A stretch of DNA of 64,000 bases from an uncultured Clostridia bacterium (GTDB lineage Bacteria; Bacillota; Clostridia; Oscillospirales; Acutalibacteraceae): positions 1-64,000 of the forward strand of contig CAMFBH010000002.1 in the NCBI GenBank assembly GCA_945948515.1. Reading direction: 5' to 3'. Made by a program: the position numbers and the translations under genes. How positions within the stretch are numbered: position 1 is the first letter of the stretch; each line of letters starts with the position of its first letter. Below, piece by piece: positions 45,001 to 54,748 of this stretch. A model generated the notes under the pieces. That model had not been told where the DNA came from. It made no database searches and worked only from the letters and a program-made list of their open reading frames with translations.

Positions 45001-45717
45001 TTGCTTGGAAAATATGCGAGAGTAAGGGTTGTTAATCCCATTGGCTCTCAAAGTGATTCCGGCTATGTTTTTCCTCTGAATTACGGCATTGTTCAAGGCA
45101 ACGAAAAGCAAAAGGCTTTTATTATGGGCATCGACCACCCGGTGCGTAATTTTGACGGACGAGTCATAGCAATTCTCAGTGATAAATCTGCCGGCAAATA
45201 CATTTGGATTGTTGCGCCGAAAAGCACAAGATTTATCATAAACGACATTAAAAAACACATAAATATAGAAAAGGATTTCCCCTCCTACAAGCTTGAGTGC
45301 TTTTATGAAAGCAGCTGCGGCGCTGTTGTTTACAGGGATATCAAAGGTGAAATCCGCTATCTTTTAATTAAAAACAAGCGTTCTGCTCATTGGGGCTTTC
45401 CTAAAGGCCATATAGAGCAAGGCGAAACTAAAACACAAACAGCTATGCGCGAGGTTCTTGAAGAAACAGGACTTCATATTAAAATGATTGACGGCTTCGA
45501 GTGCCAGTCTAAATACAAAATTCAAAATAAGATCGAAAAAACGGTTTCAATTTTTGTTGCAACAACCAACGATACAACAACAAAAATTCAAAAAGAAGAA
45601 ATTGAAGACTATATTTGGCTAACTTACGATAGGGCTATGTCGCTTCTTAAATTTGAAAATGACCGTGAAATCCTGACAAGCGCACACAGCTTCCTCAACG
45701 AAAACAATTATATTTAA
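45001..45717 (+). CDS. Pyrophosphatase-like domain fused to a Nudix hydrolase
   Basis: The product (238 residues from a TTG at 45001 preceded by GGTGG; GTG codons at 44989 and 44992 are alternatives with no good binding site) has two parts. Residues 1 to about 95 (GKYARVRVVNPIGSQSDSGY, PLNYGIVQG, FIMGIDHPVRNFDGRVIAIL) resemble family I inorganic pyrophosphatases, but few of the catalytic acidic residues remain. Residues about 100-238 are a Nudix domain with the signature GHIEQGETKTQTAMREVLEETG. Nudix enzymes hydrolyse nucleoside diphosphate derivatives. The substrate is unknown. It begins a four-gene operon. Confidence 0.8.
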   Translation: MLGKYARVRVVNPIGSQSDSGYVFPLNYGIVQGNEKQKAFIMGIDHPVRNFDGRVIAILSDKSAGKYIWIVAPKSTRFIINDIKKHINIEKDFPSYKLECFYESSCGAVVYRDIKGEIRYLLIKNKRSAHWGFPKGHIEQGETKTQTAMREVLEETGLHIKMIDGFECQSKYKIQNKIEKTVSIFVATTNDTTTKIQKEEIEDYIWLTYDRAMSLLKFENDREILTSAHSFLNENNYI

Positions 45718-45730
45718 TAAGGGGATTTTT

Positions 45731-46240
45731 ATGGATTTAGAACAGATTGTAAGAACTATATGCGATTTCTTTACGCAGAGAAATATTCCGCACGAGCTTG
45801 TGGTGTTCTTTATTTCTCTTTTGCCTATTCTTGAATGCAGGGGCGGTCTTATTGCCGCAATACTTGTTTTTGATATGCCGATTGCAAAGGCGTTGGCGAT
45901 AACTCTTCTCGGAAACATTGTTCCCATTCCGTTTATTCTTCTTCTCATAAATAAGATTTTTGATCTTCTGAAAAAGGTTCCCGGAATTAAAAAGCTTATT
46001 TTCTGGCTTGAAGAAAAAACCTTGAAGAAAAAGAGCACCATTGATAAATACGGGCCGTGGGGTTTGCTTTTATTTGTGGGTATTCCCCTCCCCGGAACAG
46101 GCGGATGGACCGGCTCTCTTCTCGCCGCACTACTCCATATAGATATAAAAAAATCTCTTCCGGTTATTTTGCTCGGCGTACTTCTTGCAGGAATTATTAT
46201 TACGGTTTTAAGTGTTACAGTTAAAGGATTTTTATTTTGA
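45731..46240 (+). CDS. Small multidrug export family membrane protein (COG2426)
   Basis: The 169-residue protein has four to five hydrophobic helices and the family motif LLPILECRGGLIAAI near residue 30, with GIPLPGTGGWTGSLLAALL near residue 117. The family name comes from annotation transfer; transport activity is not well established, and the re-entrant-like GIPLPGTGG loop suggests a DedA-like fold. It begins 13 bases after the Nudix stop and overlaps the next gene by 4 bases. Confidence 0.85.
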   Translation: MDLEQIVRTICDFFTQRNIPHELVVFFISLLPILECRGGLIAAILVFDMPIAKALAITLLGNIVPIPFILLLINKIFDLLKKVPGIKKLIFWLEEKTLKKKSTIDKYGPWGLLLFVGIPLPGTGGWTGSLLAALLHIDIKKSLPVILLGVLLAGIIITVLSVTVKGFLF

Positions 46241-47421
46241 AAGATGTATTAAATGATAATGAAAATGCACTTATTAAATTCACAAAAGCATTCCTTTTAG
46301 GCGAAGTGCCCGAAATAATGCCCGAGATTAACTACAACGCGGTTTTTAGGCTTGCGAAGGAACACAACCTTGCTTCTGTGGTTTATTGCTCTTTAACCGA
46401 TTGCAGAGGCGTTTTTTCTGAGCCGGTTCAAAAGGAAAGCAAGCAGTTTTTTCTTGATTATATTTATCTTTATGAACAGCAGAAAATTGCCATTGAAGAA
46501 ATACGGGAGCAATTTCCGCTAAATAAAATTAAATTTATTTTCTTCAAGGGCGCAGTTGTGCGAGAGCTTTATCCCGTTCCTGAATCTCGTGTTATGGGTG
46601 ATATTGATATTTTAATTCAAAAAGAAAACAGAAAAAAAGTTAAAAATCTTTTGATTTCTTTAGGATACAAATGCAACGCTGATAACGGAGATGTTTGGAA
46701 TTACAGCAGGGGCTGTGTTCAGCTTGAGATTCACACCAAAATGATGAGTGGTAAAACAGGCACAAACACCGCTCCCGAAGAAGCATATTCGCTTGCATGG
46801 AATCATGCCATATTTAACGGATATGAAGGTTTTTTTGAAAATGAATTTGCCTTTTCATTTATGATTGCGCACATTGCTCACCACTTTTGGTTTTACGGTG
46901 CCGGTATTCGCCAAATTCTTGATTTAGCCGTTATGATAAAAAAACTCAACCTTGATTTTGAGCTTATTGAAAGCTATCTCGAAAAAGCAGGGCTTCTTGA
47001 ATTCGGTAAAAACATTCTCGGCATTTGCAATAAGTGGTATTCACTCGGTCTCAAATATGAATGCTCCGTTGAAGAAACGGAAAAATTTATTTGCGCTCAC
47101 GGTGCTTTCGGAGGAGCAAACAGAAACAAAAGCGTTGTAATAACCCGCAAGGCTCTTGAAGAAGGAAGAAGCACAAACTCTCTGTTTGTTAAGCTCTCGC
47201 TTCTTTTTCCTTCCTATGAAAAAATGCGTTCCATTCCCTATATAAAATTTATAGACGGTAGAAAATACCTTGTTCCGTGGGCATGGATATACAGAATATT
47301 ATATAATCTCATTCACAGATATGATTTTGTTAAAAATGCAACCTCCAACCTTTCAAGAAAAGAAACCAAGGAGCTTGCAAAAAAGGAATTTGAATTGTTT
47401 AAGGAGATAGGATTGTTATGA
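46237..47421 (+). CDS. Nucleotidyltransferase family protein (NTP_transf_5 type)
   Basis: This 394-residue protein has the core KGAVVRELYPVPESRVMGDIDIL (about residues 104-127), with the paired aspartates of the nucleotidyltransferase superfamily. Later segments such as HTKMM and IAHIAHHFWFYGAGIRQILDLAV follow the pattern of this uncharacterised group. Related proteins are often found in polysaccharide or capsule loci. Translation starts at a TTG overlapping the previous stop (TTGA), and the stop overlaps the next ATG (ATGA), so the three genes are tightly coupled. Confidence 0.78.
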   Translation: MKDVLNDNENALIKFTKAFLLGEVPEIMPEINYNAVFRLAKEHNLASVVYCSLTDCRGVFSEPVQKESKQFFLDYIYLYEQQKIAIEEIREQFPLNKIKFIFFKGAVVRELYPVPESRVMGDIDILIQKENRKKVKNLLISLGYKCNADNGDVWNYSRGCVQLEIHTKMMSGKTGTNTAPEEAYSLAWNHAIFNGYEGFFENEFAFSFMIAHIAHHFWFYGAGIRQILDLAVMIKKLNLDFELIESYLEKAGLLEFGKNILGICNKWYSLGLKYECSVEETEKFICAHGAFGGANRNKSVVITRKALEEGRSTNSLFVKLSLLFPSYEKMRSIPYIKFIDGRKYLVPWAWIYRILYNLIHRYDFVKNATSNLSRKETKELAKKEFELFKEIGLL

Positions 47422-49145
47422 TTTTCGGAATAATTGTTCTTGCAATAATTGCCATTCTTCTGATATTATTTGTCCGCTGGTTTATTATTATGAAACTAAA
47501 CGGTAAATGTCCGCTTTGTGCAATTAAGAAGATATTTATCCCAACTAAAATAACTCAGCCTATTGAAGATGAAAACGATTATGACAACTCTGCCGCCCTC
47601 ACTCCCATTATGGGATGGAGCAGCTGGAATGCATTTCGCCAAAACATTGACGAGGAGCTGATTCTTGATATTGCAACGGCAATGAAGAACAGCGGTCTTG
47701 CAGATGCAGGCTACAAATATGTTAACCTTGACGATTGTTGGCAAAGCTCTCTTAGAGACGATATAGGCAGGCTTCAGGGTGATTTAACAAACTTCGCATC
47801 GGGCATACCCTACCTCATTAAGCAGGTTAATGAAATGGGGCTTAAAGTAGGCCTTTACACCTCTAACGGAACTTTAACCTGCGAGGACATGCCCGCAAGC
47901 CTAGGAAACGAAGAACTCGATGCTAAAACCTTCGCAAGCTGGGGCTGTGAATTTTTCAAATATGATTTCTGCCACAATAATCTCGTTACGGGTCACGCTC
48001 CTCTTGTTGAGGCTTTGGAGTTTTCAAAGCCCGGCGAAAAAGCTTTTGTTAAGCTCACAAGCGACGACTGCGCTTTCACCGGAATGGCAAAAAAGGTTGA
48101 CTGCCCTAAAATACCGACAGGAAACTACATAGGATTTTTAAGCTTCGGTACCGGTACAGCGGAATTAACAGTTAACGCTCCCGAAACCGGCGAGTATATT
48201 CTGACTATTCTTCACCATAAGGTTTTTGTAAGAAAAGAACAGTACCTTCAAATTATTATTAACGGCAACCTCTATGAGCATATCACTCCTCCCACAAAAG
48301 GCTTCAGCCCCACCGGAAGACAGCAATTAAAGGTTAAGCTCAACGAAGGCGCTAACAGAATTATTCTTCAAAACCCTGTTAAAACGCGTGCAGACGCTTC
48401 GTATATTCAGTACAGAAGAATGGGCAGGGCTCTTAAAAAAGCAACTAAAGAATGGGCTGAGTTCAGAGGCGAAGAAGAAAAGCCCATTGTTTACAGCATT
48501 TGCGAATGGGGTATGGCATTCCCATGGAATTGGGGCGCTAAGGCCGGAAATATGTGGCGCACTACCCACGATATTCTTCCCGTTTGGCACAGCATAAGAG
48601 CTATTTACGAGTTTAATGTTAAGCTTTATAAGCATTCAAAGCCCGGTGCCTGGAACGACCCCGATATGCTTCAGGTTGGAAACGGAAAGCTCACCGACGA
48701 GGAAAACAGAAGCCACTTTGCTCTTTGGTGTATGATGGCGGCACCTCTTGTTCTCGGAAACGATTTGAGAAAGTTCTTTGATGAAAACGGAAATCTTATC
48801 GCAAATGAAACTTATAAAACCGTTACAAACAAGGCTCTCATAAATATTGATCAGGATCCTCTCGGAAAGGCTGCAAAAAGAATCAAAAAGTCTTCTGTTG
48901 ATATTTTGGTTAAGCCGCTTTCAAACAACGATGTTGCTCTTTGCTTCTTCAACAAATCCTCTGCAAAGAAAAATATCAGCTTCAATATCAATTCTCTTGT
49001 TAAAGAAGAATACACCGCTTGGGAATTTGAAAGCGACAATTATGAAATTCATGAGCTTTATTCCGATGAGCGCATTAACACAACCGAAATTAAAACCTTT
49101 ATTCCTAAGCATGGGGTTAAGGTTTACAGAATTAAACAGGATTAA
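47418..49145 (+). CDS. Membrane-anchored GH27 alpha-galactosidase with inserted domain
   Basis: The 575-residue protein starts with a transmembrane helix (about 2-30) and then a GH27 catalytic domain: GWSSWNAF near 64, NLDDCW near 98, nucleophile Asp183 in FKYDFC, acid/base Asp385 in WRTTHDI, and WNDPDMLQVG near 413. Between the nucleophile and the acid/base region, residues about 213-327 form an inserted beta-sandwich resembling a CBM6/35-type carbohydrate-binding module. A C-terminal beta domain closes the protein. GH27 enzymes release alpha-galactose or alpha-GalNAc. The anchor suggests action at the outer face of the membrane. It is last in the operon. Confidence 0.85.
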   Translation: MIFGIIVLAIIAILLILFVRWFIIMKLNGKCPLCAIKKIFIPTKITQPIEDENDYDNSAALTPIMGWSSWNAFRQNIDEELILDIATAMKNSGLADAGYKYVNLDDCWQSSLRDDIGRLQGDLTNFASGIPYLIKQVNEMGLKVGLYTSNGTLTCEDMPASLGNEELDAKTFASWGCEFFKYDFCHNNLVTGHAPLVEALEFSKPGEKAFVKLTSDDCAFTGMAKKVDCPKIPTGNYIGFLSFGTGTAELTVNAPETGEYILTILHHKVFVRKEQYLQIIINGNLYEHITPPTKGFSPTGRQQLKVKLNEGANRIILQNPVKTRADASYIQYRRMGRALKKATKEWAEFRGEEEKPIVYSICEWGMAFPWNWGAKAGNMWRTTHDILPVWHSIRAIYEFNVKLYKHSKPGAWNDPDMLQVGNGKLTDEENRSHFALWCMMAAPLVLGNDLRKFFDENGNLIANETYKTVTNKALINIDQDPLGKAAKRIKKSSVDILVKPLSNNDVALCFFNKSSAKKNISFNINSLVKEEYTAWEFESDNYEIHELYSDERINTTEIKTFIPKHGVKVYRIKQD

Positions 49146-49157
49146 TGAATATCATAA

Positions 49158-49192
49158 AAAAGGCACGGTCAACAAAATTGACCGTGCCTTTT
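49158..49192. terminator. Terminator between the GH27 gene and ilvC
   Basis: A perfect 15-bp stem AAAAGGCACGGTCAA with its complement and a 5-base loop lies between convergent genes; both strands give a T run. Confidence 0.9.
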
Positions 49193-49209
49193 GATTTTGC
49201 TTTAGATAA

Positions 49210-50232
<1,023 letters not shown>

Positions 50233-50257
50233 TTACCTCCGATTATTCGGGACAGGT

Positions 50258-50313
50258 CATCATACAACCTGCTCCGTTTTTTAACAAGTTTTATTATAAC
50301 TTGTATGATGTCT
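50258..50313 (-). promoter_or_regulatory. Operator-like inverted repeat at the ilvC promoter
   Basis: CATCATACAA (50258-50267, leader) and TTGTATGATG (50301-50310, inside the promoter spacer) are perfect inverted copies. The second continues as TTGTATGATGTCT (50301-50313), nearly identical to part of the site at 51051-51068 before the GntR gene. A repressor bridging or binding these would block transcription. Confidence 0.6.
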
Positions 50314-50321
50314 AATGTCAA
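50293..50321 (-). promoter_or_regulatory. Consensus sigma-A promoter of ilvC
   Basis: On the minus strand a perfect TTGACA (50316-50321), a 17-base spacer and a perfect TATAAT (50293-50298). Confidence 0.85.
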
Positions 50322-50340
50322 TAACAAATTTAAAATTATT

Positions 50341-50997
50341 TTAAAGATGCTCTATTGCGTGAAGAATATGAAGCCTCATTGCCGTGCGCGCGCCGTCTGC
50401 ATTGCGCTTTTTAATAAATTCCATTATGAGCCTGTCGTCATTGAGATTATCCTCGCTTACATCCTTATCCTTTGTTAAAACAACAACACCCTTTTTTATT
50501 GCATTGAAGATTATAGGCATAAACTGCTTAACAAATGAATTATGCGTTGCATTGGCTATGCTCTCATGAAATTTTTGCTCTTCAAAGGTTCTGTCTTCTC
50601 CGCTGCGTATCTTCTTTTCAATCTCCTCACCGTAATAGCAAATAGCCTCTATTTCCTCTTCAGTGGCTCTTTTTGCGGCAAGATAAGCGCAATCGGGCTC
50701 AAACATAAGCCTCATTTCAAACAAATCGTCAAGCCCCGAAGCAATATCACTGAGACCCGCCGAATCAACAACCATATTGGAAGTTACAAAGGTTCCCTTT
50801 CCACGCTTAATTTCAAGAATACCGTTAGTTGTTAATATTTTTATTGCCTCACGCAAGGTTGAACGGCTAACTCCGAGTTCGTTAGCAAGGTCGTTTTCAT
50901 TCGGAAGCTTATCGCCTACCGAAAAGCGATTTTCACTTTCAATCATTTTCATTATCTGCTGTGCGGTGCTGTCCGCAAGCATTGCCGATTTACCCAT
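50341..50997 (-). CDS. GntR-family regulator, FadR subfamily (FCD domain)
   Basis: The 218-residue protein has an N-terminal winged helix (KLPNENDLANELGVSRSTLR at about residues 29-48, then GKGTFV) and a C-terminal helical FCD domain, which in relatives binds metal and small carboxylates. FadR-type regulators usually bind palindromes of the TTGT...ACAA type. Such sequences occur before this gene and at ilvC directly downstream, so autoregulation plus control of ilvC is likely. The effector may be a branched-chain or other organic acid, which is inference. Confidence 0.9.
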   Translation of the reverse strand: MGKSAMLADSTAQQIMKMIESENRFSVGDKLPNENDLANELGVSRSTLREAIKILTTNGILEIKRGKGTFVTSNMVVDSAGLSDIASGLDDLFEMRLMFEPDCAYLAAKRATEEEIEAICYYGEEIEKKIRSGEDRTFEEQKFHESIANATHNSFVKQFMPIIFNAIKKGVVVLTKDKDVSEDNLNDDRLIMEFIKKRNADGARTAMRLHILHAIEHL

Positions 50998-51016
50998 TTT
51001 CTCACCTCTTTAATGT

Positions 51017-51046
51017 ATAATATCACACACAAGTCGTAAAAGTCAA
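51017..51046 (-). promoter_or_regulatory. Promoter of the GntR regulator gene
   Basis: On the minus strand TTGACT (51041-51046), an 18-base spacer and TATTAT (51017-51022). Confidence 0.5.
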
Positions 51047-51050
51047 TAAG

Positions 51051-51068
51051 TTGTCAGACATCTTACAA
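51051..51068 (-). promoter_or_regulatory. Operator-like palindrome before the GntR regulator gene
   Basis: TTGTCAGACATCTTACAA (plus strand) is an imperfect palindrome of FadR type ending just upstream of the -35 box. Its minus-strand reading TTGTAAGATGTCT differs by one base from the ilvC site TTGTATGATGTCT. Confidence 0.6.
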
Positions 51069-51191
51069 CATTTTTTAATAATATCCCTTTCATTTTTTAA
51101 CTTATGTGCAATTTTCACTTGTAAATTATTCATTAATGTTTTATTATATATAAAGAATTAATTACCTTATATACTTGCGGAAGTGAAATTA

Positions 51192-52427
51192 ATGGACAAA
51201 GCAACAAAAATTAAGCACGATATTGAATCTCTTTGCATTTACGATATAAAAGATGATGAAATAGTTAACGCTCTTTATGAGCTTCTCGATTCCGTTAACG
51301 ACGGCTTAGTGCTCAAAAAACAGGGCGATTTTTTCAGAACGATGTCGCATCACTCATCGCTTCGCCACCACATTTCAAGACTCATTCTTACTGACGACAA
51401 TGTTTTTTCCCGTTCAGCCGCAGCAGGAAAATGTGATGAGCTTTCCCCATCGGTTATGCAGGCGGTAAAAAGCGATTTGGCAAAGCTTGAGGAAATTTCT
51501 TTAATATCGGCACAGGATATCGCCCAAGCTGTTTCGGACAGCGAAATGAGAGAGCTGTTTTTGGAAATGCCCGCTTGGGAAAGCAACGCACTCCCCTCTG
51601 CTCCGTTCAAAGAGAATTGGGCAGAGCAAATCGATGAACTCATTGAGTTTCACAAGGAAAACGGTTACGGAAAATATGCAAAATATGCCGCATTTACCTG
51701 GCGCGACAGGGAGCTTGTTCCGATTTCGGCTCTTGACGGAATAAGACTTACCGACTTAAAGAACTATGAAACTCAGCGCGAGCAGGTTGTTGAAAACACA
51801 AGGGCTTTTCTTGACGGATTTCCTGCTAACAATGTTCTCCTTTACGGCGACAGAGGAACGGGAAAAAGCTCAACAATTCATGCTATTCTCAACGAATACA
51901 GAAACAAGGGCTTGCGCATGATTGAAATTTCCAAAGGCGATATCGGCGATCTGACAATGATAAGAGAGCAGATTTCTCAAAGCCCGATGAAGTTTATAAT
52001 CTATATTGACGATTTAAGCTTCGACTCTCACGATGACTCCTTCGGCGAATTAAAGGCGGCTCTTGAGGGCTCGCTTTCCGGAAGACAGAGCAACACATTA
52101 ATTTACGCAACATCAAACAGAAGGCATCTTATTAAAGAAAACTTTAACGAGCGCGAAAACGATGTTCACCGTGCCGACACAATGCAGGAGGAGCTCAGCC
52201 TTTCCGACAGATTCGGACTTTCTATAACCTTCATAAACCCCGATAAGAAAGACTATTTTGACATTGTTACAAAAATTGCCGCAGACCGCGGACTCGAAGC
52301 GGAAGCGAATAAGCTCTGCGAAAAAGCAGAGGTTTGGGCTCGCAGAAGAGGAGGCCGTTCCCCCAGATGCGCACGGCAGTTTATAGATTATGCCGAGGCT
52401 TGTATTAAGCGCGGCAGGGAATGGTAA
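51192..52427 (+). CDS. DUF815 AAA-type ATPase
   Basis: The 411-residue protein has an N-terminal helical part and a C-terminal ATPase domain of the DUF815 family. Walker A is GDRGTGKSS near residue 219, Walker B FIIYIDDLSF near residue 270, a sensor-like YATSNRRHL follows near residue 305, and RRGGRSPRCARQFIDY lies at the end. These proteins resemble AAA+ loaders, but their target is not known. The ATG at 51192 follows GGAAG with 8 bases between them; an in-frame GTG at 51183 lies within that site. It is monocistronic. Confidence 0.88.
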   Translation: MDKATKIKHDIESLCIYDIKDDEIVNALYELLDSVNDGLVLKKQGDFFRTMSHHSSLRHHISRLILTDDNVFSRSAAAGKCDELSPSVMQAVKSDLAKLEEISLISAQDIAQAVSDSEMRELFLEMPAWESNALPSAPFKENWAEQIDELIEFHKENGYGKYAKYAAFTWRDRELVPISALDGIRLTDLKNYETQREQVVENTRAFLDGFPANNVLLYGDRGTGKSSTIHAILNEYRNKGLRMIEISKGDIGDLTMIREQISQSPMKFIIYIDDLSFDSHDDSFGELKAALEGSLSGRQSNTLIYATSNRRHLIKENFNERENDVHRADTMQEELSLSDRFGLSITFINPDKKDYFDIVTKIAADRGLEAEANKLCEKAEVWARRRGGRSPRCARQFIDYAEACIKRGREW

Positions 52428-52450
52428 TATTAGAGATATAATTTAAAATG

Positions 52451-52498
52451 TGTTCATAATTTTTAAAGAATGTTTAAGAAAAATACAATTTATGAACA
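52451..52498 (+). promoter_or_regulatory. Inverted and direct repeats before the response regulator gene
   Basis: TGTTCATAA (52451-52459) and TTATGAACA (52490-52498) are perfect inverted copies. Between them TTTAAAGAA and TTTAAGAA form direct repeats about 11 bases apart, as expected for OmpR/PhoB-type regulators. A TACAAT -10-like box lies at 52484-52489. An autoregulatory site is plausible. Confidence 0.4.
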
Positions 52499-52543
52499 AA
52501 AACGAATGATAACATAAACCCATAAAATCTCAGGAGGGATAAT

Positions 52544-53236
52544 ATGAACAATAAAATTCTTGTTGCAGACGACGATCAGAATATTTGCGAGCTTCTTAAG
52601 CTGTACCTTGAAAACGACGGCTACACAGTTTATGTTGCAAACGACGGAAAAGAAGCAGTTTCTCTTTTCCAAACTAAATCTCCCGACCTTATTCTGCTTG
52701 ACATAATGCTTCCTAAAATGGATGGCTGGCAGGTTTGCAGAGAAATCAGAAAAACAAGCCAGGCTCCCATTATTATGGTGACCGCCAAAGGCGAAACCTT
52801 TGATAAGGTGCTCGGACTTGAGCTTGGTGCCGACGACTATGTAACAAAGCCGTTTGACGCTAAAGAGGTTATGGCAAGAGTTAAAGCCGTTCTTCGCAGA
52901 AGTAGCGGTGAAGCTCCCGCTCCCGACGAAAAGAAGGTTGTTACCTACGATAATCTTGAAATCAACATTACAAATTACGAGCTCAAGGTTAAGGGCGTTG
53001 CAGTTGACACACCTCCGAAAGAGCTTGAGCTGATTTATCACTTTGCATCTAATCCGAACAGAGTTTACACACGCGATCAGCTTCTTGACGAGGTTTGGGG
53101 CTTTGATTATTACGGCGACTCAAGAACCGTTGATGTTCATGTTAAAAGACTTCGTGAAAAGCTTGAGGGCGTTTCCGACAAATGGGCGCTTAAAACAGTT
53201 TGGGGCGTTGGATACAAATTTGAAACAAAGGAATAA
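52544..53236 (+). CDS. OmpR/PhoB-family response regulator
   Basis: The 230-residue protein has a receiver domain with acidic residues DDD at 9-11, phospho-acceptor Asp53 in LILLDIMLP and the YVTKPF lysine. A C-terminal winged-helix DNA-binding domain follows (about 130-228, ending SRTVDVHVKRLREKL...TVWGVGYKF). Its cognate kinase starts 6 bases downstream and an HtrA protease follows, an arrangement that suggests an envelope-stress or cell-wall response. AGGAGG precedes the ATG. Confidence 0.95.
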   Translation: MNNKILVADDDQNICELLKLYLENDGYTVYVANDGKEAVSLFQTKSPDLILLDIMLPKMDGWQVCREIRKTSQAPIIMVTAKGETFDKVLGLELGADDYVTKPFDAKEVMARVKAVLRRSSGEAPAPDEKKVVTYDNLEINITNYELKVKGVAVDTPPKELELIYHFASNPNRVYTRDQLLDEVWGFDYYGDSRTVDVHVKRLREKLEGVSDKWALKTVWGVGYKFETKE

Positions 53237-53242
53237 TTCTAA

Positions 53243-54733
53243 ATGGGAAAGCTGAGAGAATGGGCAAACAGTAAAAAATCGAATATGTTTGTTAAGTACT
53301 TTATCCTTTTTGCAATCATTTTCCTTTTTTGCTTAGGCATTCTCGGCGTTTCGCTTGTTCTTCTTGTTAACATTTACTGGCAGGAGAAAAACACCTCTCT
53401 GCTTGAAAAGAACACTCACAGCATCTGCACCACTATGCAGTCGATATGCACAATGGATGATATGAACACCGATTATTCAATCGGAAAAGAGGTTGTTTGC
53501 GAAACATTGAGTATTCTCTCAAATTCCGTTGAAGCAGATATATTCGTTTGCGATGTTGAGGGAAATGTAATTCTTTGCAAGGAAAATGCAGGCGCACATG
53601 CCGCCTACGGAAAATTCCCAACCTGTGTTAAGCATCAGAACCTCATTGTGCAAAGCAGACTGCTGCAAAAGGTTTACGAGGGCGGAACAACCACAAGAGG
53701 AGTAATAAGCTCAAAGGAATACTATATCGTAGGAGAGCCAATTAAAAGCCATAATGAAATTATAGGCTCGGTTTTTGCAATTTCTCCAACCGGAACAGGA
53801 GATCTCGTTCGAGAGATTTTTGAAATGTTCCTGCTTTGCGCTCTTTTCTGCCTTGCAATAGGATATATATGCATTTATTTCCTAACGAAACGAATGCTTT
53901 CTCCGCTTCAGCAAATGAGCAAGGCGGCTAAGCAATTTTCTCAGGGAGACTTCTCATACCGAGTTAAAATAAAGGGCTCGGATGAACTTGTTGACCTTGC
54001 ACAATCGTTTAACAATATGGCGGATTCTCTCGATAAGCTTGAAAGCTCCAGAAGCAATTTTGTTGCAAATGTTTCTCACGAGCTTAGAACCCCAATGACC
54101 TCGATTGCCGGATTTATTGACGGCATACTTGACGGAACAATTCCCAAAGAAAAAGAAAAATACTATCTCGGTATAGTAAGCGACGAAATCAGACGACTTT
54201 CTCGCCTTGTTGTTGCTATGCTTAATCTCAGCAAGATTGACAGCGGCGATTTTGATTTGAAGCCCCACCACTATGATATTTCAGATCAAATAATTCATAT
54301 TCTGCTTACCTTTGAGCAAAAAATCGAAAGCAAGCATATTGAAATACGCGGTCTTGACAGCTTTGTTCCAACAACCGTTTTTGCCGACACCGATATGATT
54401 TATCAGGTTGTTTACAATTTGATTGACAACGCTGTTAAATTTACAAACGAGGGCGGCTATATTGAACTTCGTATAAACAGTTTTTCAGATTGCATTGAAG
54501 TTCATATTAAAAACAGCGGTCTCGGAATAAAAGCCGATGAGCTGTCTAAAATATTTGAAAGATTTTATAAGGTTGACAAATCACGCAGCCTTGATGCAAA
54601 AGGCGCAGGACTCGGCCTTTACATTGTTAAAACAATGGTTGAAATGCACGGCGGAAAGATTTACGCTAAAAGCGAAAACGAAAACACAGCCGAATTTGTT
54701 TTCACTCTGCCTAAAGACAAAAACAAACTTTAA
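53243..54733 (+). CDS. Sensor histidine kinase
   Basis: The 496-residue kinase has a transmembrane helix at about 17-45, an extracellular sensor region of about 145 residues, and a second helix near 195-215. A HAMP linker, a HisKA domain with His279 in NVSHELRTPM, and a HATPase domain (N box YNLIDNAVKFT, G boxes GLGIKADE and GAGLGLYIVK) follow. The signal is unknown. It forms an operon with the upstream regulator and the downstream HtrA. Confidence 0.95.
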   Translation: MGKLREWANSKKSNMFVKYFILFAIIFLFCLGILGVSLVLLVNIYWQEKNTSLLEKNTHSICTTMQSICTMDDMNTDYSIGKEVVCETLSILSNSVEADIFVCDVEGNVILCKENAGAHAAYGKFPTCVKHQNLIVQSRLLQKVYEGGTTTRGVISSKEYYIVGEPIKSHNEIIGSVFAISPTGTGDLVREIFEMFLLCALFCLAIGYICIYFLTKRMLSPLQQMSKAAKQFSQGDFSYRVKIKGSDELVDLAQSFNNMADSLDKLESSRSNFVANVSHELRTPMTSIAGFIDGILDGTIPKEKEKYYLGIVSDEIRRLSRLVVAMLNLSKIDSGDFDLKPHHYDISDQIIHILLTFEQKIESKHIEIRGLDSFVPTTVFADTDMIYQVVYNLIDNAVKFTNEGGYIELRINSFSDCIEVHIKNSGLGIKADELSKIFERFYKVDKSRSLDAKGAGLGLYIVKTMVEMHGGKIYAKSENENTAEFVFTLPKDKNKL

Positions 54734-54748
54734 AAGGAGAAATTCTTT

